Program-made: the position numbers and the translations under genes
The notes under the pieces: generated by a model
Database searches by the model: none
What the model saw: only the letters and a program-made list of their open reading frames with translations
Told to the model about the DNA's origin: nothing
Assembly: GCF_001270745.1 (NCBI RefSeq)
Contig: NZ_KQ434758.1
Span: forward strand, 208,275 to 272,274
Length of the DNA stretch: 64,000 bases
Source: Jiangella muralis
GTDB taxonomy: Bacteria > Actinomycetota > Actinomycetes > Jiangellales > Jiangellaceae
Direction: 5' to 3'
Shown here: positions 55,489 to 63,761 of the stretch, piece by piece
Position numbering within the stretch: the stretch's first letter is position 1
Layout of the letters: each line of letters starts with the position of its first letter

Positions 55489-56760
55489 ATGAGCGAGGTA
55501 AGGGAAGTGGCGGTCAGGGAGACGGGCGCGGACGGCCTGTCGATCTTCGACGGCTCGCCAACGGGCGGGTTCACGATCGCGATGCGTGGCTACGACCGGG
55601 TCCAGGTCGAGCAGCACGTACGGCAACTGGAGGCGACGCTCGCGCAGACGCGCGGCCGCGCCAACGATCTCGACAAGCAGGTCGTCCGGCTCCGCCAGGA
55701 GCTGGCCGAGGCCAGCACCGAGCTCCGCGAGGTCGAGCGCCCGACCTACTCCGGGCTCGGTGCCCGGATCGAGCAGCTTCTCCGCCTCGCCGAAGAGCAG
55801 GCCAGCGAGCTGATCGCGCAGGCCGACGCCGAGGCCAGCGAGACCCGCGCCGAGGCGCAGGTCATCGCTTCGGAGTTGCGCACCGCGGCCGAGAACGAGG
55901 TCAGCGAGCTGCAGGCCAACGCCAAGCGGTCCGCCGACGAGCTCATCGACGAGGCCCGCATCGAGGCCGAGGAGGTCCGCTCGGCGGCCAACCGCGAGGC
56001 GTCGAACCTCGTCGAGACCGCCAAGCGCGAGGCCGCCAAGGTCCGCTCGGCCATCGACCACGAGACCAGCGAGCGCCGGGCGCAGGCCGAGCGCGAGCTG
56101 AGCCGGCTCCGTGCGGTCGCCGAGCGCGAGGTCACCGAGCTGCGCGCCACGGCGAAGCGCGAGGTCGACGACCAGCGCACCACCGCCAAGCGCGAGGCCG
56201 AGGCCATGCGCGCCAAGGCCCAGGCGATCCTCGACGAGGCGCAGCTGAAGGCCGAGAAGGAGAACACCGAGCACGAGCTGCGCCTGGTCGCCAAGCGCGA
56301 AGAGCTCGAGCGCGAGATCAACGAGCGCTACGAGGCCTCCGTCGCCGAGACGCAGAAGCTGGTGCACGACGCCGAGAACCGCGCCACCGACGCCGAGGCC
56401 CGCGCGGCCGCCGCGCACGAGCGCGCCGAGAAGGTCCGCCGCGAGGCCGACGAGCAGGCCAAGGCCCTGGTCGCCGGCGCCAAGCGCAACGCCGAGCAGC
56501 TGGTCTCCGAGGCCAAGGCGCACGCCGAGAACACCGTCGGCGAGGCCAAGTCCGAGGCGACGTCCACGCTGACCGCCGCGAAGCGCGAGGTGGCCGAGCT
56601 GAACCGCCAGCGCGACAGCATCACCGCGCACCTCAGCCAGCTGCGCAGCCTGCTGGGCGGCCTGGCTCCGGTCGACCCGACCCCCGCGGTCGGCGGCTCC
56701 GGCAAGTCCGACGACGTCGTCGACGCCGAACTGGTCGACGACCCCGGCTCGGACAAGTAA
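55489..56760 (+). CDS. DivIVA/Scy-like coiled-coil protein
   Basis: A 423-residue protein from ATG 55489, with AGGGAG four bases upstream. A DivIVA-like N-terminus (GFTIAMRGYDRVQVEQHVRQLEATLAQTRG) is followed by ~320 residues of almost continuous coiled coil rich in Ala, Glu, Arg (AEAQVIASELRTAAENEVSELQANAKRSADELIDEARIEAEEV) and an acidic tail (DDVVDAELVDDPGSDK). This matches cytoskeletal/polarity proteins of filamentous actinomycetes (DivIVA, Scy, FilP group). It likely acts at the cell pole or as a scaffold. It could also be an ATP-synthase-b-like or Wag31-like paralogue. Confidence 0.78.
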   Translation: MSEVREVAVRETGADGLSIFDGSPTGGFTIAMRGYDRVQVEQHVRQLEATLAQTRGRANDLDKQVVRLRQELAEASTELREVERPTYSGLGARIEQLLRLAEEQASELIAQADAEASETRAEAQVIASELRTAAENEVSELQANAKRSADELIDEARIEAEEVRSAANREASNLVETAKREAAKVRSAIDHETSERRAQAERELSRLRAVAEREVTELRATAKREVDDQRTTAKREAEAMRAKAQAILDEAQLKAEKENTEHELRLVAKREELEREINERYEASVAETQKLVHDAENRATDAEARAAAAHERAEKVRREADEQAKALVAGAKRNAEQLVSEAKAHAENTVGEAKSEATSTLTAAKREVAELNRQRDSITAHLSQLRSLLGGLAPVDPTPAVGGSGKSDDVVDAELVDDPGSDK

Positions 56761-56782
56761 GACAAGTCACCAGTACGACCAC

Positions 56783-56831
56783 CGACGGCCGGGCGCGTCC
56801 TCATTTCGAGGCAGGACGCGACCGGCCGTCG
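56783..56831 (+). terminator. hairpin terminator for the coiled-coil gene
   Basis: CGACGGCC...GCGCGTCCT (56783-56801) pairs with AGGACGCG...GGCCGTCG (56813-56831), nearly complete over 19 bases around an 11-base loop; it starts 22 bases after the stop codon. Confidence 0.7.
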
Positions 56832-56843
56832 TGCTGTATCCCA

Positions 56844-56893
56844 TGATCATCGGCGATCACCGGTGCCAGGACAACAGCGATCGCCGATGATCA
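56844..56893. terminator. palindrome between convergent genes
   Basis: Perfect 15-base arms TGATCATCGGCGATC (56844-56858) and complement (56879-56893) around a 20-base loop. It ends 18 bases from the FG-GAP gene stop. The arm shares CATGATCATC with the palindromes near 49.1 kb. Confidence 0.75.
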
Positions 56894-56911
56894 CGGGTAT
56901 CCGTGCGTCGG

Positions 56912-58690
56912 TCAGAGCAGTAGGGCGGAGGCCCACTCGAAGCCGGAGCCGGCCGGCTGGCGGGCCGTCCACGGGTCGGTCGTCGTCGAGCCGTCGTGCG
57001 GGTGCAGCCACAGGTCGCCGGCCGCGTCGCGGCTGACGAGGTCGGGCCGGCCGTCGCCGGTGACGTCGCCGGTGGCGAGCACGTCCGAGGCCGCCCAGTC
57101 GCCGCCGATCTGGATCGTCGCCACGCCGCTGGTCGGGTAGACCCACAGCGTGCCGTCGTCCTCGTGGTCGACGAGGTCGAGTCGGCCGTCGCCGTCGACG
57201 TCGGCCAGCTTCAGGGTCGTCGCGGTGGCCCAGCCGCTGCCGGCCCAGCGCCGCGACACCGTCCACGGGTTCGACGAGGTCTGGCCGCCGTGCGGGTAGA
57301 TCCACAGCTCGCCGCGGCGGTCCCGGGCCAGGATGTCCGGCCGGCCGTCGCCGGTGAGGTCGCCCAGCGTCAGTTCGGTGACGGTGTTCCAGCCGGTCCC
57401 GGCGAAGTACCGCGGCGCCGTCCACGGGTTCGACGACGTCGCGCCGGTGTGCGGGTACACCCAGAGCGTGCCGTTGGTCGCGGCGCGGTCCCGTGCCACC
57501 AGGTCCGGCCGCCCGTCGCCGGTAAGGTCGCCGAGCAGCAGCGCGTTCTCGAACGCCCACGTCGAACCGGCCGCGAACCGCGCCGACCACGGCCCGGCGG
57601 CGGCCGTCGGGTACACCCACAGGTCGCCGGCGTGCGCCCGGCCGAGCACGTCGTCGCGGCCGTCGCCGGTGACGTCGCCGGCCAGCAGCGCGTCGGAGCT
57701 GTCCCAGCCGGTCCCGGCGGCGTACGGGGCGACGGTGTACGGGTTGCTCCCGGCGGCCGCGCCGTTGTGCCGGTACACCAGCAGCCCGCCGCTGGCGTTG
57801 CGCGCGACGACGTCCGGCCGCCCGTCGCCGGTCGCGTCGGCGGTGATCAGCAGCGTCACCAGGTTCCAGCCGGTCCCGGCGCCGTAGCGCGAGGTGTACG
57901 GGTTGGTGCTGGTGTTGCCGTTGTGCGGGTAGACCCAGAGCGCTCCCCCGCCGTCGCGCACCAGCATGTCGGCGTTGCCGTCGCCGGTGATGTCGGCCGC
58001 GGTCATGACGGTGGCGAGGTTCCAGCCGGTGCCGGCCCAGTACCGCGGCAGGGTCCACGGGTTCCCGGTGGTCGTGCCGTTGTGCGCGTGCAGCCACAGC
58101 GTGCCCGAGGCGGCGCCGGGCTCGCGGGTGAGCAGGTCCGGCCGGCCGTCGCCGGTGACGTCGCCGAGCACGATCTGGTCGTAGATGTTCCAGTTGCGCC
58201 CGGCCGACACCCGGGTGGGCCACGGGTCGGCCCCGCCGGAGCCATCGTTCGGGTAGATCCAGAGCGTGCCGTTGTCCACGTCGGGGTCGCGGGCGACGAC
58301 GTCGGGCAGCCCGTCACCGGTGACGTCGGCGAGTTGCAGGACGTCGGCGAAGTCCCAGTCACCGGTCGCCACGGTGAACGACGGCCACGGGTTGGTGCCG
58401 GCGGCACTGCCGTCGTGGGCGTAGACGCGCAGGCTGCCGCTGTCCGGGCCGGGGTCGCGGACGACGGCGTCGGCCCGGCCGTCGCCGGTGACGTCACCGG
58501 GGACGGCGGCGGCGAGCGTCCGCGACGACTGCGGACGGGCGGCGCGCGACCACGCGACGTCGAGGTCGAGGACGCGAGGCCCGACCGCCGGGCCGCGCTC
58601 GGAGGGCCGCCCCGCCGAGGCGGGCGCGGCGGCGGCGCCGAGGCCTGCGATCAGGACCGCGGCGAGGGCTAACGGGAGGGAACGTCTCAT
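56912..58690 (-). CDS. secreted FG-GAP/VCBS repeat protein
   Basis: A 592-residue protein with signal peptide MRRSLPLALAAVLIAGLGAAAAPASAG and about ten repeats of ~50 residues, each with a calcium-binding D-x-[TD]-G-D-G-x-x-D loop (for example DVTGDGRADAVV, DVTGDGLPDVVA, DLTGDGRPDILA) and GTLWVYPHNG-type strands. These form a seven-bladed or larger beta-propeller related to integrin alpha and fungal lectins, usually binding carbohydrate or other ligands extracellularly. It starts 9 bases after the glycosidase-like gene stop and shares GGAGC as ribosome-binding site, so the two are co-transcribed. Confidence 0.9.
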   Translation of the reverse strand: MRRSLPLALAAVLIAGLGAAAAPASAGRPSERGPAVGPRVLDLDVAWSRAARPQSSRTLAAAVPGDVTGDGRADAVVRDPGPDSGSLRVYAHDGSAAGTNPWPSFTVATGDWDFADVLQLADVTGDGLPDVVARDPDVDNGTLWIYPNDGSGGADPWPTRVSAGRNWNIYDQIVLGDVTGDGRPDLLTREPGAASGTLWLHAHNGTTTGNPWTLPRYWAGTGWNLATVMTAADITGDGNADMLVRDGGGALWVYPHNGNTSTNPYTSRYGAGTGWNLVTLLITADATGDGRPDVVARNASGGLLVYRHNGAAAGSNPYTVAPYAAGTGWDSSDALLAGDVTGDGRDDVLGRAHAGDLWVYPTAAAGPWSARFAAGSTWAFENALLLGDLTGDGRPDLVARDRAATNGTLWVYPHTGATSSNPWTAPRYFAGTGWNTVTELTLGDLTGDGRPDILARDRRGELWIYPHGGQTSSNPWTVSRRWAGSGWATATTLKLADVDGDGRLDLVDHEDDGTLWVYPTSGVATIQIGGDWAASDVLATGDVTGDGRPDLVSRDAAGDLWLHPHDGSTTTDPWTARQPAGSGFEWASALLL

Positions 58691-58699
58691 CGGGAGCTC

Positions 58700-61207
58700 C
58701 TATCGGCCGGGCTTGAGGACGATGACGTCATCGGCGGCGTAGCGCTGCCGATTGACCAGAACCCACTTCAGGCCGGGCAGCGCCGGCGGGTGCAGCAGCG
58801 TCCGGCGCGGACCGCGGTCCACCCAGTCGCCGTCGTAGCTGACGGTGAGCGACGTGCCGTCCCCGGACAGCTGGAACCGCAGCGACACCGGGCCGTGCAG
58901 CGTCGGCATCCGCTCGAACGTGGTCTCGTGGTCCGCGCTGACCCACGCCAGCGGGCACAGCCGCAGCAGGTGGATCTCGTCGTCGACCAGGCTGTCGTCG
59001 ATGACGGCGTGCCGCGCGGTCCAGGTGATCATCGGCTGCACGAACAGCGACCCGTACATCGCGTTGCGGTGCTCGCAGGCGATGTAGGTGTCCGGTGAGA
59101 CGGCGCCGCTGATCAGGCCGTACATGCCTTCGAGGTAGCGGTCGCGGTCGCCGAGCTGCCAGCTGTGGAACAGGTTCCAGCTGTAGCAGGGCTCGCCGCT
59201 GCTCTGCTCGTGGTCGAGGACCACGCGGTCGAGCGCGGTGTGGTGATTCGGGTCGAAGAGGCGGGTGTTCGGGCCGACCCGGAAGAAGTCGGCGTACGAG
59301 CGCATCAGCGGGTCGTCGGCGGGCAGCAGGCCGGCCCAGACCGCCGTCAGGGCACCGGTGTCGAACGCCTCCAGGAACGGCCACGGGCTGGCCGGACCGA
59401 AGAACTTGGTGGGCAGGATCGGGTGCTCGTCGCCGTCCGGATCGGTCCAGGTCGGCGCGTCCGCGGCGGCGGCCCGCAGCGCGTCGGCGAACGCCGTCCG
59501 GAACGCGTCGGCGGCGCCGCCGAACTCCTCCGCCCGCGGGTGCCCGAGCCGGCGCAGCAACTGAACGGAGCTGGCCAGCGCCTTGTAGTTCCACGCCTGG
59601 ATCCAGATCGACTGCTGCTCGACGCCGGTGTCGTTGGACGCCGCCGCCGGCATCAGCCCGGGCACGCCGTCGTGCTCGGTGTACTCGCAGGCCCGCACGA
59701 TGAAGTCGCAGCCCGCGATGATCGGGTCCAGCCAGCGCTCCAGGAACGCGTCGTCGTGGCTGAGCAGCGCGTGCCGGGCGGCGCCCTCCAGGATCGCGCC
59801 GTGGTCGCCGAGCCAGTCGAAGGACTGCAGCGACAGTGGCGTCGCGAAGAACCCGTCGATGGGCAGCTCGCGGTAGGCCACGCCGGGCGGCTTCCGCACG
59901 CCCTGCACCGCGCGGAACAGGTCGGTGTGCCGGTCGACCACCTCATGCTGCCCGAGCAGGTCGAGGAACATGTGGCTGATCATCGACGTCGGCGTGCTCC
60001 ACAGCAGGTCGTAGCCGAACGACCCGGTGAGGAAGGTGAACTGACCGCTGTCCGGGCTCTTCTCGGCGATGATCTCGGCCAGTTGGACGCTGCGCCGGAA
60101 GAACTGGTCGACCTGGTGTTCCCCGGTCGAGATGACGGACGCCGTCTCCGGCCGCGGCGACCAGAACTCCTCGCACTCGCCCAGCGCGCCGTCCCAGCCC
60201 AGCGCCCATTCGGCGTCGGCGTCGGCGACCGGCTGCGGCAGCATCGGCAGCAGCACGTCGAGGTGGGTGCCTTCCACCGCGGGGACGGCCAGCCGCAGGT
60301 CGTAGACGCCGGGGTGGCCCTCGTCTTCGACCAGCGCGATGGTGGCGCCGGCCGGTGTGCCGACGACCATCCGGACGGCGCCGGTCTCGTCGTAGACGCG
60401 GACGGTGAGCGGGCGGCCGTCCGGGTTCCAGATCCGGTCGGTGCGCAGCGACCCGGCCAGCGGCGCGGCGGCCGGCGTCGCCTGGATCGTGACGAACGCC
60501 TCCTGCTGCTCCGGCGGCCCGATGTGGTGCTGCAGGTAGACCCGGCTCAGGCGCAGCGCGAACTGGAAGGTGTCCGGCTTGTCGTGCGCGTCGGCCCACT
60601 CGACGGCGTAGCGCTGCCACGCGTAGATGGGGCCACCGGGCTCGTCGATCGGCTGCCCGCCCGGCACGTGCGCGAACGCGTACTGGCGCAGCACCAGGCC
60701 GGCCTGGCGGCGCCACTCGGTCCACAGGACGGGTGTCTCGACGTCCTCACGCCAGCCCTGGATGCCGACACCGAAGTCGGAGCGGTGCAGGTAGAACGGC
60801 TCCGCGGGCAGCGGCGGGAAGCCGCCGCCCTGCGGCATGACCGGCGTGACCTGGAAGTCCTTGCCGCGGTACTGCGCGAGGTACGGCTTCAGCGTCGGTG
60901 CGCCGCTGGGCGGCAGCGCGATGGCCGGCTGGCACACCGTCGTGCCGTTGTAGAACATGTCGAACCGGAAGAGGTGTCCCTTCCAGCCGATCGGGGTCCA
61001 GACCTGACGCTGCGGCGTCCACCAGGTCTTCGCCTCCTCGGCGGTCGGCTCGCCGGAGCCGTACGGCCCGGCGGCCGGCCCTGCGGCGGCGGCCGTCCGC
61101 AGGGCCGGTCCAGGTGCGGCCGCGGCCGCACCTGGATTCGCGATCAGCCCACCGGCGAGCGCGCCGCCGAGGGTCAGTGCCGTTCTTCGGGTCAGGTGTG
61201 GCGACAC
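58700..61207 (-). CDS. Tat-exported (alpha/alpha)6 glycosidase-like protein
   Basis: An 835-residue protein from GTG 61207, preceded by GAGGAG. Tat-type signal: TRRTALTLGGALAGGLIA with twin Arg, then Ala-rich region to AAAA. A beta-sandwich N-terminal part (KGHLFRFDMFYNGTTVCQPAIALPP) leads into a helical domain (FRRSVQLAEIIAEKSP, FLTGSFGYDLLWSTPTSMISH, WIQAWNYKALASSVQLLRRLGH, SWNLFHSWQLGDRDRYLEGMYG) that resembles (alpha/alpha)6-barrel glycosidases or lyases. I cannot name the family. Expected to act outside the cell on a polysaccharide or glycoside. A TTCGATANNNCGAA site lies 24 bases upstream. Confidence 0.65.
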   Translation of the reverse strand: MSPHLTRRTALTLGGALAGGLIANPGAAAAAPGPALRTAAAAGPAAGPYGSGEPTAEEAKTWWTPQRQVWTPIGWKGHLFRFDMFYNGTTVCQPAIALPPSGAPTLKPYLAQYRGKDFQVTPVMPQGGGFPPLPAEPFYLHRSDFGVGIQGWREDVETPVLWTEWRRQAGLVLRQYAFAHVPGGQPIDEPGGPIYAWQRYAVEWADAHDKPDTFQFALRLSRVYLQHHIGPPEQQEAFVTIQATPAAAPLAGSLRTDRIWNPDGRPLTVRVYDETGAVRMVVGTPAGATIALVEDEGHPGVYDLRLAVPAVEGTHLDVLLPMLPQPVADADAEWALGWDGALGECEEFWSPRPETASVISTGEHQVDQFFRRSVQLAEIIAEKSPDSGQFTFLTGSFGYDLLWSTPTSMISHMFLDLLGQHEVVDRHTDLFRAVQGVRKPPGVAYRELPIDGFFATPLSLQSFDWLGDHGAILEGAARHALLSHDDAFLERWLDPIIAGCDFIVRACEYTEHDGVPGLMPAAASNDTGVEQQSIWIQAWNYKALASSVQLLRRLGHPRAEEFGGAADAFRTAFADALRAAAADAPTWTDPDGDEHPILPTKFFGPASPWPFLEAFDTGALTAVWAGLLPADDPLMRSYADFFRVGPNTRLFDPNHHTALDRVVLDHEQSSGEPCYSWNLFHSWQLGDRDRYLEGMYGLISGAVSPDTYIACEHRNAMYGSLFVQPMITWTARHAVIDDSLVDDEIHLLRLCPLAWVSADHETTFERMPTLHGPVSLRFQLSGDGTSLTVSYDGDWVDRGPRRTLLHPPALPGLKWVLVNRQRYAADDVIVLKPGR

Positions 61208-61230
61208 GGCGTCTCCTCAGAAGTTGATTT

Positions 61231-61244
61231 TTCGATATTTCGAA
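61231..61244. promoter_or_regulatory. putative IclR operator 1
   Basis: TTCGATATTTCGAA, in front of the glycosidase-like gene. It matches TTCGATANNNCGAA, shared with sites at 61783 (reverse strand) and 62747, all around the IclR gene. Confidence 0.65.
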
Positions 61245-61306
61245 GTTATCTTCTGAATAACCGAGACGATAGCGGTGAACCAATGGACCCGACAAGAGGT
61301 CGGCGG

Positions 61307-61771
61307 TCAGCGCACGCGGACCAGCGCCTCCACCTCCACCGGGCTGCCGGTGGGCAGTTCGGCGACGCCGATGGCCGAGCGGGCGTGCTGGCCGGCGTCC
61401 GGGCCGAGCACGTGCTGGACGTAGGCGGTGGCGGCGTCGGCGACGAGGTGCTGCTCGATGAAGCCCGGCGCGCTCGCGACGAAGACGGTCAGCTTGACGA
61501 CCTCCGCCACCCGCTCCAAGCTGCCGAGTTCGTCGCGGACGGCGTCGAGCACGTTGGCGGCGCACTGCCACGCGCACTGCCGTCCGGTCTCGAGGTCGAC
61601 CTGGTCGCCGAGCCGGCCGGACGCGATCAGCGCGCCGTCCGGCCCGTTGGCGGTCTTGCCGGACGTGGCGAGCAGGTCGCCGTACCGGCGCATGGTCGCG
61701 ATGGACGGGCGCTGCGGTCCGGCCGGCGGCGGGACGGCGGGCGCGGACGCGTGACGGTCGTCGCTGGTCAC
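61307..61771 (-). CDS. RidA (YjgF/YER057c/UK114) family protein
   Basis: A 154-residue protein. GDLLATSGKTANGPDGALIASGRLGDQVDLETGRQCAWQCAANVLDAVRDELGSLERVAEVVKLTVFVASAPGF and PVEVEALVRV fit the RidA fold; the catalytic Arg of canonical RidA (RxxV near the C-terminus) is not in its usual context, so it may belong to the Rid2/Rid-like subgroup. RidA hydrolyses reactive enamines and imines. It is leftward, divergent from the IclR gene, with operator 2 in between. Confidence 0.85.
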   Translation of the reverse strand: MTSDDRHASAPAVPPPAGPQRPSIATMRRYGDLLATSGKTANGPDGALIASGRLGDQVDLETGRQCAWQCAANVLDAVRDELGSLERVAEVVKLTVFVASAPGFIEQHLVADAATAYVQHVLGPDAGQHARSAIGVAELPTGSPVEVEALVRVR

Positions 61772-61782
61772 GTGGGAGCTCC

Positions 61783-61796
61783 TTCGGACTATCGAA
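61783..61796. promoter_or_regulatory. putative IclR operator 2
   Basis: TTCGGACTATCGAA, whose reverse complement is TTCGATAGTCCGAA, between the divergent ridA-like and iclR genes, 12 bases before the ridA-like start. Confidence 0.6.
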
Positions 61797-61874
61797 CGTG
61801 GCTACGGCAAACAGAAGATAGAGTGACACAGGTGAGATCCCGTAGGCTCGGGGCCTCGGATGCAGGGAGCACGA

Positions 61875-62687
61875 ATGCCGGGCAATGACGTCAACGAGGG
61901 CAGTGCGGGCCAGGACCGCGCACCGTCGCCGGCGGTCGCGCGGGCGTTGACCGTGCTGGAGACGCTGGTCGAGGCCGACGACGGCATGACCCTCACCGCA
62001 CTGGCCAAGCGCACGAACATCCCGCTGGCCACCTGCGCCTCCATCGTCTACACGCTGGAGCAGCGCGGCTACGCGCAGCGGCGGGTGGTCGGGCGCAGCC
62101 ACTTCTGGCGGCCGACGCTGCGGCTCTACGGCCTGGCCACCCAGCTGGTGCGCAAGGTCGACCTCTCGTCGGTGGCGCAACGCGAGCTGCGCGAGCTGGC
62201 CGACGTGGTCGGCATGCCGGTGCACATCGGCGTCCTCACCGGCGACTCCGTGGTCTACGTCGCGAAGGCGGCCACGCCCGGGTTCATCCAGTTCGACACC
62301 TACCCGGGCAAGGTCGCGCCGTACAACCTCACCGCGCTGGGCAAGGCCATCTCGGCCTACCTGCCCGAGCGCGACCTCGAGCCGCTGCTGGGCCACCTGA
62401 CGCCGGGCCGCGGCCCGCGCGCCGCCGAGCCGACCCGCGAGGCGTTCCTCGCCGAGCTGGCCGGCGTGCGCAAGCGCGGCTACGCACTGGAGGACGAGGA
62501 GGAGCAGGCCGAGATCGCCTGCGTCGCCGCACCGTTCTTCGACGCCGGCGGGCTGGTCGCCGGCGCCGTCGGCGTCACCGGGTTCTCCCGCGACCTCGCC
62601 GGCCAGCGCCGCAAGGAGGCCATCGCCGGCGTCGTCGAGATCGGCAAGACGGTCTCGCGGAAGCTGGGCTTCGACGACCTGCGCTGA
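61875..62687 (+). CDS. IclR family transcriptional regulator
   Basis: A 270-residue regulator from ATG 61875 with AGGGAG five bases upstream (an in-frame ATG at 61860 adds five residues). The helix-turn-helix is PAVARALTVLETLVEADDGMTLTALAKRTNIPLATCASIVYTLEQRGYAQRR; the effector domain has VGMPVHIGVLTGDSVVYVAKA, NLTALGKAISAYLP and AAPFFDAGGLVAGAVGVTGF. It is surrounded by genes for a secreted glycosidase-like protein, RidA, Gfo/Idh/MocA and a creatininase-family protein, each promoter carrying a shared motif. Confidence 0.93.
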   Translation: MPGNDVNEGSAGQDRAPSPAVARALTVLETLVEADDGMTLTALAKRTNIPLATCASIVYTLEQRGYAQRRVVGRSHFWRPTLRLYGLATQLVRKVDLSSVAQRELRELADVVGMPVHIGVLTGDSVVYVAKAATPGFIQFDTYPGKVAPYNLTALGKAISAYLPERDLEPLLGHLTPGRGPRAAEPTREAFLAELAGVRKRGYALEDEEEQAEIACVAAPFFDAGGLVAGAVGVTGFSRDLAGQRRKEAIAGVVEIGKTVSRKLGFDDLR

Positions 62688-62746
62688 CGTCCCGGCCTCT
62701 TGCGGGGCGCGGCATGGTGCCTTATCTTCGTATTCGCGTTTCTAAT

Positions 62747-62760
62747 TTCGATATAACGAA
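62747..62760. promoter_or_regulatory. putative IclR operator 3
   Basis: TTCGATATAACGAA, 14 bases before the Gfo/Idh/MocA start, in a short AT-rich promoter region (62691-62774). Confidence 0.65.
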
Positions 62761-62774
62761 ACTTGGGGGACGGG

Positions 62775-63761
62775 ATGGTCGCGGTCGCGCTGGTCGGCCT
62801 CGGTGACATCGGCTGTGGCGCCCACCTGCCCGCCCTGCTGCGCTCCCCCGACGTCCGCCTGGTCGCCGTCGCCGACCCGGTCGCCGCGCACCGTGCCGCG
62901 GTCGCGCCGCTGGTGGGCGACGGTGTCGCCGTCGGGGCGAGCCTCGATGACGTCCTCGCGGCCGGGCCGGACGGCGTCGTGTTCGCGACGCCGCCGTGGG
63001 CGACGCCGGAGCTGGCGATCACCGCGCTGCGGGCCGGCCGGTTCGTCCTCGCCGAGAAGCCCGTCGCAACGTCGGTGGCGGCCGCCGCCGTGTACGCGGC
63101 GCTCACCGACGCCGAGCGCGCGCGGCTGCAGATCGGCCTCACCTACCGGCACGACCCCGCGCTCGCGCGGCTCAAGGCGTGGATCGACGACGGCGTGCTC
63201 GGCGGGCCGCTGCTGGTGCGGGCGCACGTGTACGACGAGCCGCGGGTGGCCGGTGATGCCGAGCACCTGGCGCGGATGCTGCGGACGCTGGAGCACGGGA
63301 CGCCGGTCGTGCACGAGGGCGCGCACGTGTTCGACTGGCTGGCGTACCTCCTCGGGCCCGGCGCCCTCGCCGTCGACGACGCGTGGGCGCTGCGCACCGA
63401 CCCCGGCCTGCCGGCGCCGAACCTCACCGGCGCGCGGCTGCGGCACTCCGGCGGGCATCAGGTGCTGGTGGAGTTCGGCTGGCTGACCGACGCGCTGCCG
63501 CGGTGCGAGCTGACCTTCCTCGGGCCGCGCGGGCTGGCCACTCTGGACGGGACGACGTTCGCGCTGCACCTGGCCACGGCCGACGGTTCGGAGACGGTGG
63601 AGTTTCCCGGCGACCGGATGGCCCGCGACTTCGACCTGCAGGTGGCCCGCTTCGCCGCCCTCGTCCGTGGCGAGTCGGACCGGCCGGACCCGGACCTCGC
63701 CGCCGGCCTCGCCGCACTCGCCCTGGCCGAACAGGTCGCCACGCAAGGAGCCACCGCATGA
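62775..63761 (+). CDS. Gfo/Idh/MocA family oxidoreductase
   Basis: A 328-residue protein from ATG 62775 preceded by GGGGGA. N-terminal Rossmann motif VALVGLGDIGCGAHLPALL, then VFATPPWATPELAITALRAGRFVLAEKPVATS with the family's EKP substrate-site lysine. The C-terminal domain has YDEPRVAGDAEHLARMLRTLEHGTPVVHEGAHVFDWLAYLLG; His of HEGAHVFDW is the usual catalytic position. It should oxidise or reduce a sugar, inositol or derivative with NAD(P). The stop overlaps the next ATG (ATGA). Confidence 0.9.
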   Translation: MVAVALVGLGDIGCGAHLPALLRSPDVRLVAVADPVAAHRAAVAPLVGDGVAVGASLDDVLAAGPDGVVFATPPWATPELAITALRAGRFVLAEKPVATSVAAAAVYAALTDAERARLQIGLTYRHDPALARLKAWIDDGVLGGPLLVRAHVYDEPRVAGDAEHLARMLRTLEHGTPVVHEGAHVFDWLAYLLGPGALAVDDAWALRTDPGLPAPNLTGARLRHSGGHQVLVEFGWLTDALPRCELTFLGPRGLATLDGTTFALHLATADGSETVEFPGDRMARDFDLQVARFAALVRGESDRPDPDLAAGLAALALAEQVATQGATA

